Shown piece by piece: positions 4,530 to 6,951 of a stretch of DNA of 6,951 bases. Position numbers and translations under genes: made by a program. How positions within the stretch are numbered: position 1 is the first letter of the stretch; every line of letters starts with the position of its first letter. The notes below the pieces were generated by a model that saw only the letters and a list, made by a program, of their open reading frames with translations, made no database searches and had not been told where the DNA came from. This DNA is from an archaeon (lineage in GTDB: Archaea; Hydrothermarchaeota; Hydrothermarchaeia; Hydrothermarchaeales; Hydrothermarchaeaceae), in the NCBI GenBank assembly GCA_018830205.1, contig JAHJSX010000066.1, positions 1 through 6,951 on the forward strand, in the 5' to 3' direction.

Positions 4530-6368
4530 ATGAAAATGGGTACAAAGGGAGACACAAGCGGCCGCAAGAAAAAAGCAAAAGGCGAGAAGCATTCAAAGGA
4601 ATTTGTAGAAACCGTTCTAAACAGCATGGACGATGCCATCTCCATTATTGATGTCCGCGACTTTAAGATAGTTGGCACCAATCGAGTTTTCAATGACCTT
4701 TATGACCTAAACGGCGACGAGGTGATAGGCAAATATTGTTATGAGGTAACCCACCAGCGAAAAGAACCCTGCGCCCCCCCAGATGACCTGTGCCCACTCA
4801 CGGAAACACTAAAGACCGGCAAATTTGCAGTATTTGACCACATTCACACCCGCCATGACGGCAAAAAGGAGTTTGTAGAGGTATCTACATCGCCCATACT
4901 GGACGACGCTGGAAAAGTCATTCAAGTTGTCCACGTGGCAAGAAACATCACCAATCGCAAGCAGTCGGAACAGCAGATAAAAAATATTATAGACGCAGCA
5001 CCCGACGTGATTCATGTAATCTCGCCTGAAATGAAGATAATCACCAGAAACGCTGCGAGCAAGAAACTTTTCCCGCACATAAAAGAAGGGGACTACTGCC
5101 ACGAGGCCCTGCACAAAAGAGAGATGGTGTGCGCCCACTGCGGGGTTACGAAAGTATTCAAGAACGCCGAGAAGCAGGAGCACGAGTCTTCAATCAAACT
5201 GCCAAATGGAAAGAAAATCACTGTCTACTCCACATCGTCCCCAATCTTCGATGAGATGGGGAACGTGGTGGCAGCTGTTGAGATACTCCGGGACATCACC
5301 GGGCGCAAGAAAGCAGAGCAGCAATTAAAAGACATCATAAACGCAGCTCCAGATGTAATACACGTAATCTCTCCAGATATGAAACTAATCACCAGAAACG
5401 ATGCGAGCAAGAAGCTTTTCCCAAACATCAAAGAGGGGGATTTTTGCCACACGGCCCTACACAAAAGAGACGAAGTGTGCACCCACTGCAGAGTCACAGA
5501 GGTATTTAAGGACGGCAGGAAGCACGAGCACGAGTCTACAATCACACTTCCAAATGGCAGCACGATTACAGTCTATTCTACATCATCCCCGATATTTGAC
5601 GAAAGCGGAAACGTAATCTCTGCTGTGGAGATACTCCATGATATCACAAAGCGCAAGAAGGCAGAAGAGGTAATCTGGAAGTACACAAAAGACCTGGAAA
5701 ATGCGAATAAATTGAAGGACCTGTTCACAGACATAATGCGTCACGACCTTTTAAACCACCTTGGCATCATCAGAAATCTCGCGGAACTCGTACTTGAGGA
5801 CAACAAGCTCGACGACTCAGAAGACATCCAAATGATCATGAGCAGTGCGCGCAAGCTTGAGGAGATAGTCGATGCTGCCTCCACTTATGCAAAGCTCGAA
5901 AGCGCAGAGCACATCGAATGGAAAGAGATGGACCTAAATACAATCATAAAAGATGCAGAAGAGTCGCTGCAACCGTACTTTGAGGAAAAGCACATAACAC
6001 TAAAGCACATACCAAAGGGAAGATACGCCGTAAATACGATTTCCATGGCCGAGGAGGTATTCGTGAACCTCTTATCAAATGCAATAAAATACAGTGATGA
6101 GAGCACATCGGTAACGGTAGATATAGAAGACGCCAACGAAAACTGGAGAGTCACGGTGGCAGACCAGGGAACGGGTGTGCCCGATGAGTACAAGGAGAAA
6201 ATTTTTAACAGGCTTACCCGGAGGAAAAAGGACGGGGTAAAAGGTTCTGGAATCGGTCTTGCGATTGTAAAGAGGCTTGCAGACCTTCATGGAGGAAGTG
6301 CCGGCGTTCTGGACAACCCTAAGGGCGGAAGCATTTTCTATTTTGAAATACCAAAAAAGGAAAAGTGA
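4530..6368 (+). CDS. Soluble sensor histidine kinase with three PAS domains
   Basis: A 612-residue kinase without membrane segments or signal peptide, so a cytosolic sensor. A basic N-terminus (1-22) is followed by PAS1 (about 23-146), PAS2 (about 147-262), PAS3 (about 263-378), a dimerisation/phosphoacceptor domain with H405 in DIMRHDLLNHLG, and an HATPase_c domain: N box N513/N517 (NLLSNAIKYS), G1 DQGTGVP (545-551), F559 and G2 GSGIGLAIVKRL (572-583). All kinase residues are present, so activity is expected. PAS2 and PAS3 are tandem copies with an exact 116-residue period. Each PAS has a Cys-x10-Cys pattern (C70/C81, C190/C201, C306/C317), followed by Cys at +3 in PAS2 and PAS3 (C204, C320) and at +7 in PAS1 (C88), suggesting metal, haem or redox sensing; that is inference. 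No response regulator is nearby. ATG at 4530 is favoured by TATA spacing; ATG at 4536 is possible. Confidence 0.93.
   Translation: MKMGTKGDTSGRKKKAKGEKHSKEFVETVLNSMDDAISIIDVRDFKIVGTNRVFNDLYDLNGDEVIGKYCYEVTHQRKEPCAPPDDLCPLTETLKTGKFAVFDHIHTRHDGKKEFVEVSTSPILDDAGKVIQVVHVARNITNRKQSEQQIKNIIDAAPDVIHVISPEMKIITRNAASKKLFPHIKEGDYCHEALHKREMVCAHCGVTKVFKNAEKQEHESSIKLPNGKKITVYSTSSPIFDEMGNVVAAVEILRDITGRKKAEQQLKDIINAAPDVIHVISPDMKLITRNDASKKLFPNIKEGDFCHTALHKRDEVCTHCRVTEVFKDGRKHEHESTITLPNGSTITVYSTSSPIFDESGNVISAVEILHDITKRKKAEEVIWKYTKDLENANKLKDLFTDIMRHDLLNHLGIIRNLAELVLEDNKLDDSEDIQMIMSSARKLEEIVDAASTYAKLESAEHIEWKEMDLNTIIKDAEESLQPYFEEKHITLKHIPKGRYAVNTISMAEEVFVNLLSNAIKYSDESTSVTVDIEDANENWRVTVADQGTGVPDEYKEKIFNRLTRRKKDGVKGSGIGLAIVKRLADLHGGSAGVLDNPKGGSIFYFEIPKKEK
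4968..5663 (+). repeat. In-frame tandem duplication encoding PAS2 and PAS3
   Basis: Two 348-nt units, 4968-5315 and 5316-5663, encode residues 147-262 and 263-378 and align without gaps. By hand I count about 89 of 116 residues identical. The nucleotide copies differ at many third positions, so the duplication is not recent although the protein has stayed similar. Confidence 0.85.
6353..6364 (-). terminator. T-rich tract after the DUF4416 gene, candidate terminator
   Basis: The minus strand reads TTTTCCTTTTTT starting 7 nt past the DUF4416 stop, inside the 3' end of the opposing kinase gene. It is consistent with archaeal oligo-T termination; no hairpin is evident. Confidence 0.4.
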
Positions 6369-6371
6369 AAC

Positions 6372-6857
6372 CTAAAGTCCATTTCGAACACCCAAAAAGA
6401 AATCGCATGTTTTTTGTATCTTAAAGTCAGGATATGTCCAGTCAAGGTGGCTGCACCCACGCCGGTCAAAAAGAAGTGCAACTTCCCCGAAGATGCCATC
6501 CCTCAGGTAGATTCTATGGGGAACCTCCTTTGTGGTGGCAAGCACAAGGCTTGCTCGCGTCAGGTATCCTGGGTCAATGTTTATTTTCCTTTTTCCCTCA
6601 ACTGAGAGCTCCTTTTCAAGGAGTCCTGTGAAAATCTTAATATCTGCAAGCGACGCCCTGTCAATGGTTTTTTTAAAAACAATGAACCTCTTTTCAAGTC
6701 CCCTGCCCATCTCACGCTCATAATAATCAGTAAAGGTAAACTCATATGGTTCGCCTGTCTTAACGATTTCGCCGAACTCACTCTCAAGCATTTTTTTGAC
6801 GCGCTCAAACACAGATTTTTGGGAGTACATCAACCCGGCGAAAAGCACAGCCTTCAT
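6372..6857 (-). CDS. DUF4416 family protein
   Basis: A 161-residue protein recognised as DUF4416 from its conserved blocks: KAVLFAGLMYS at the N-terminus, FTDYYEREMG (42-51), NIDPGYLT (93-100), LATTKEVPHRIYL (106-118) and LDWTYPDF (138-145). The family has no established function that I know of; it is acidic/aromatic-rich, has no signal peptide or membrane segment, and is probably cytosolic. The frame stays open 27 codons further upstream to an ATG at 6938, but the start at 6857 is preferred: the family consensus begins there, and a TATA box (GATTTATA) is centred about 27 nt upstream, implying a leaderless mRNA. The longer start would also run antisense through the start of the divergent gene. 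It converges on the kinase gene with 3 nt between stops. I know this family mainly from bacteria, so transfer is possible but unproven. Confidence 0.88.
   Translation of the reverse strand: MKAVLFAGLMYSQKSVFERVKKMLESEFGEIVKTGEPYEFTFTDYYEREMGRGLEKRFIVFKKTIDRASLADIKIFTGLLEKELSVEGKRKINIDPGYLTRASLVLATTKEVPHRIYLRDGIFGEVALLFDRRGCSHLDWTYPDFKIQKTCDFFLGVRNGL
6410..6415 (+). terminator. Oligo-T tract downstream of the kinase gene, candidate terminator
   Basis: TTTTTT about 41 nt past the kinase stop codon, inside the DUF4416 gene. It is the first T-run on the plus strand after the stop and could end the kinase transcript, which would then be antisense to the DUF4416 3' end. Confidence 0.35.
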
Positions 6858-6861
6858 AAAG

Positions 6862-6870
6862 CTTAAATAT
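6862..6870 (+). promoter_or_regulatory. TATA-like box for the right-edge gene
   Basis: CTTAAATAT, centred at 6866, would place transcription start near 6892, leaving a leader of about 11 nt that holds the Shine-Dalgarno. It lies between the DUF4416 TATA box and the DUF4416 start codon, so the two core promoters interleave. Confidence 0.45.
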
Positions 6871-6878
6871 GACACAGA

Positions 6879-6888
6879 GATATAAATC
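6879..6888 (-). promoter_or_regulatory. TATA-like box for the DUF4416 gene
   Basis: The minus strand reads GATTTATATC, with GATTTATA centred about 27 nt before the ATG at 6857 and no Shine-Dalgarno in between. It decides the DUF4416 start in favour of 6857 over the upstream in-frame ATG. Confidence 0.55.
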
Positions 6889-6894
6889 GTTGGC

Positions 6895-6902
6895 GGAGAT
6901 GA
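6895..6902 (+). promoter_or_regulatory. Shine-Dalgarno of the right-edge gene
   Basis: GGAGATGA, one mismatch from the ideal GGAGGTGA, lies just before the ATG at 6904 (GGAG is 5 nt upstream of it). It selects 6904 over the ATG at 6899, whose frame closes after 11 codons. Confidence 0.55.
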
Positions 6903-6903
6903 C

Positions 6904-6951
6904 ATGCAGACATTTATTGACGAGTGGACAGTGAACAAGGGGCGCGAGGCC
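6904..6951 (+). CDS. 5' end of an unidentified gene, cut by the right window edge
   Basis: Sixteen codons (MQTFIDEWTVNKGREA) are open to the window edge. Support comes from the strong Shine-Dalgarno (6895-6902) and a TATA-like box (6862-6870) at matching distances. The stretch is hydrophilic with no signal peptide start. It is too short to assign to a family. It is divergent from the DUF4416 gene, with 46 nt between the two start codons. Confidence 0.6.
   Translation, partial: MQTFIDEWTVNKGREA

Noticed and set aside
4809..5563. Minus-strand open frames opposite the PAS domains
   Set aside because: They mirror the duplicated PAS coding sequence in other frames and have no independent start signals or recognisable domains.
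6414..6723. Plus-strand open frames within the DUF4416 gene
   Set aside because: They overlap in several frames, have no SD or motif, and lie antisense to a conserved protein.
6858..6938. A 27-codon N-terminal extension of the DUF4416 protein from an upstream ATG at 6938
   Set aside because: The family consensus begins at the Met at 6857, a TATA box fits that start as leaderless, and the extension would cross the divergent promoter and the start of the opposing gene.
1..6951. CRISPR array, tRNA/rRNA genes, insertion sequences, attachment sites, defence genes
   Set aside because: No repeat-spacer pattern, cloverleaf, transposase, integrase or terminal inverted repeat was found on either strand; nearly all bases are in conserved chromosomal genes.

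Overview
The window looks like a piece of a moderate-GC archaeal chromosome. Three things point to an archaeon: AT-rich TATA-like boxes centred about 26-29 nt upstream of start codons that have no Shine-Dalgarno, so leaderless mRNAs are likely; a protein fusing an RCK/TrkA-type nucleotide-binding domain to a DHH-DHHA1 phosphoesterase, an arrangement I know mainly from archaea; and a histidine kinase whose phosphoacceptor box (DIMRHDLLNHLG) is of the type common in archaeal PAS kinases. The lineage cannot be fixed from this sequence. Coding density is very high and no gene-free stretch exceeds 100 nt.

Layout. (i) 1-41, minus: the first codons of a gene leaving the window on the left. (ii) 99-1517, plus: RCK_N-DHH-DHHA1 protein. 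(iii) 4445 to 1521, minus: a compact cluster in the order cysS, ABC ATPase, ABC-2 permease, with a 1-nt gap and then a 4-nt overlap, probably one transcript. (iv) 4530-6368, plus: a soluble histidine kinase with three PAS domains, divergent from cysS. (v) 6857 to 6372, minus: a DUF4416 protein. (vi) 6904-6951, plus: the first 16 codons of a gene leaving on the right.

How the parts relate. cysS supplies Cys-tRNA, or possibly only activated cysteine, because the protein is short. The ATPase and permease form a two-component exporter of the DrrAB/NodIJ type. The kinase is a cytosolic sensor with no response regulator in view. No single pathway joins these genes and I see no defence system, mobile element, CRISPR array or RNA gene. 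It is mostly an ordinary chromosomal neighbourhood with several unusual details: a CysRS that lacks the usual C-terminal region and one expected zinc ligand, a DHH domain with altered metal-site residues, a kinase with an exact 116-residue PAS duplication carrying a cysteine pattern, interleaved divergent core promoters at both ends, and two convergent gene pairs whose stop codons are each 3 nt apart.
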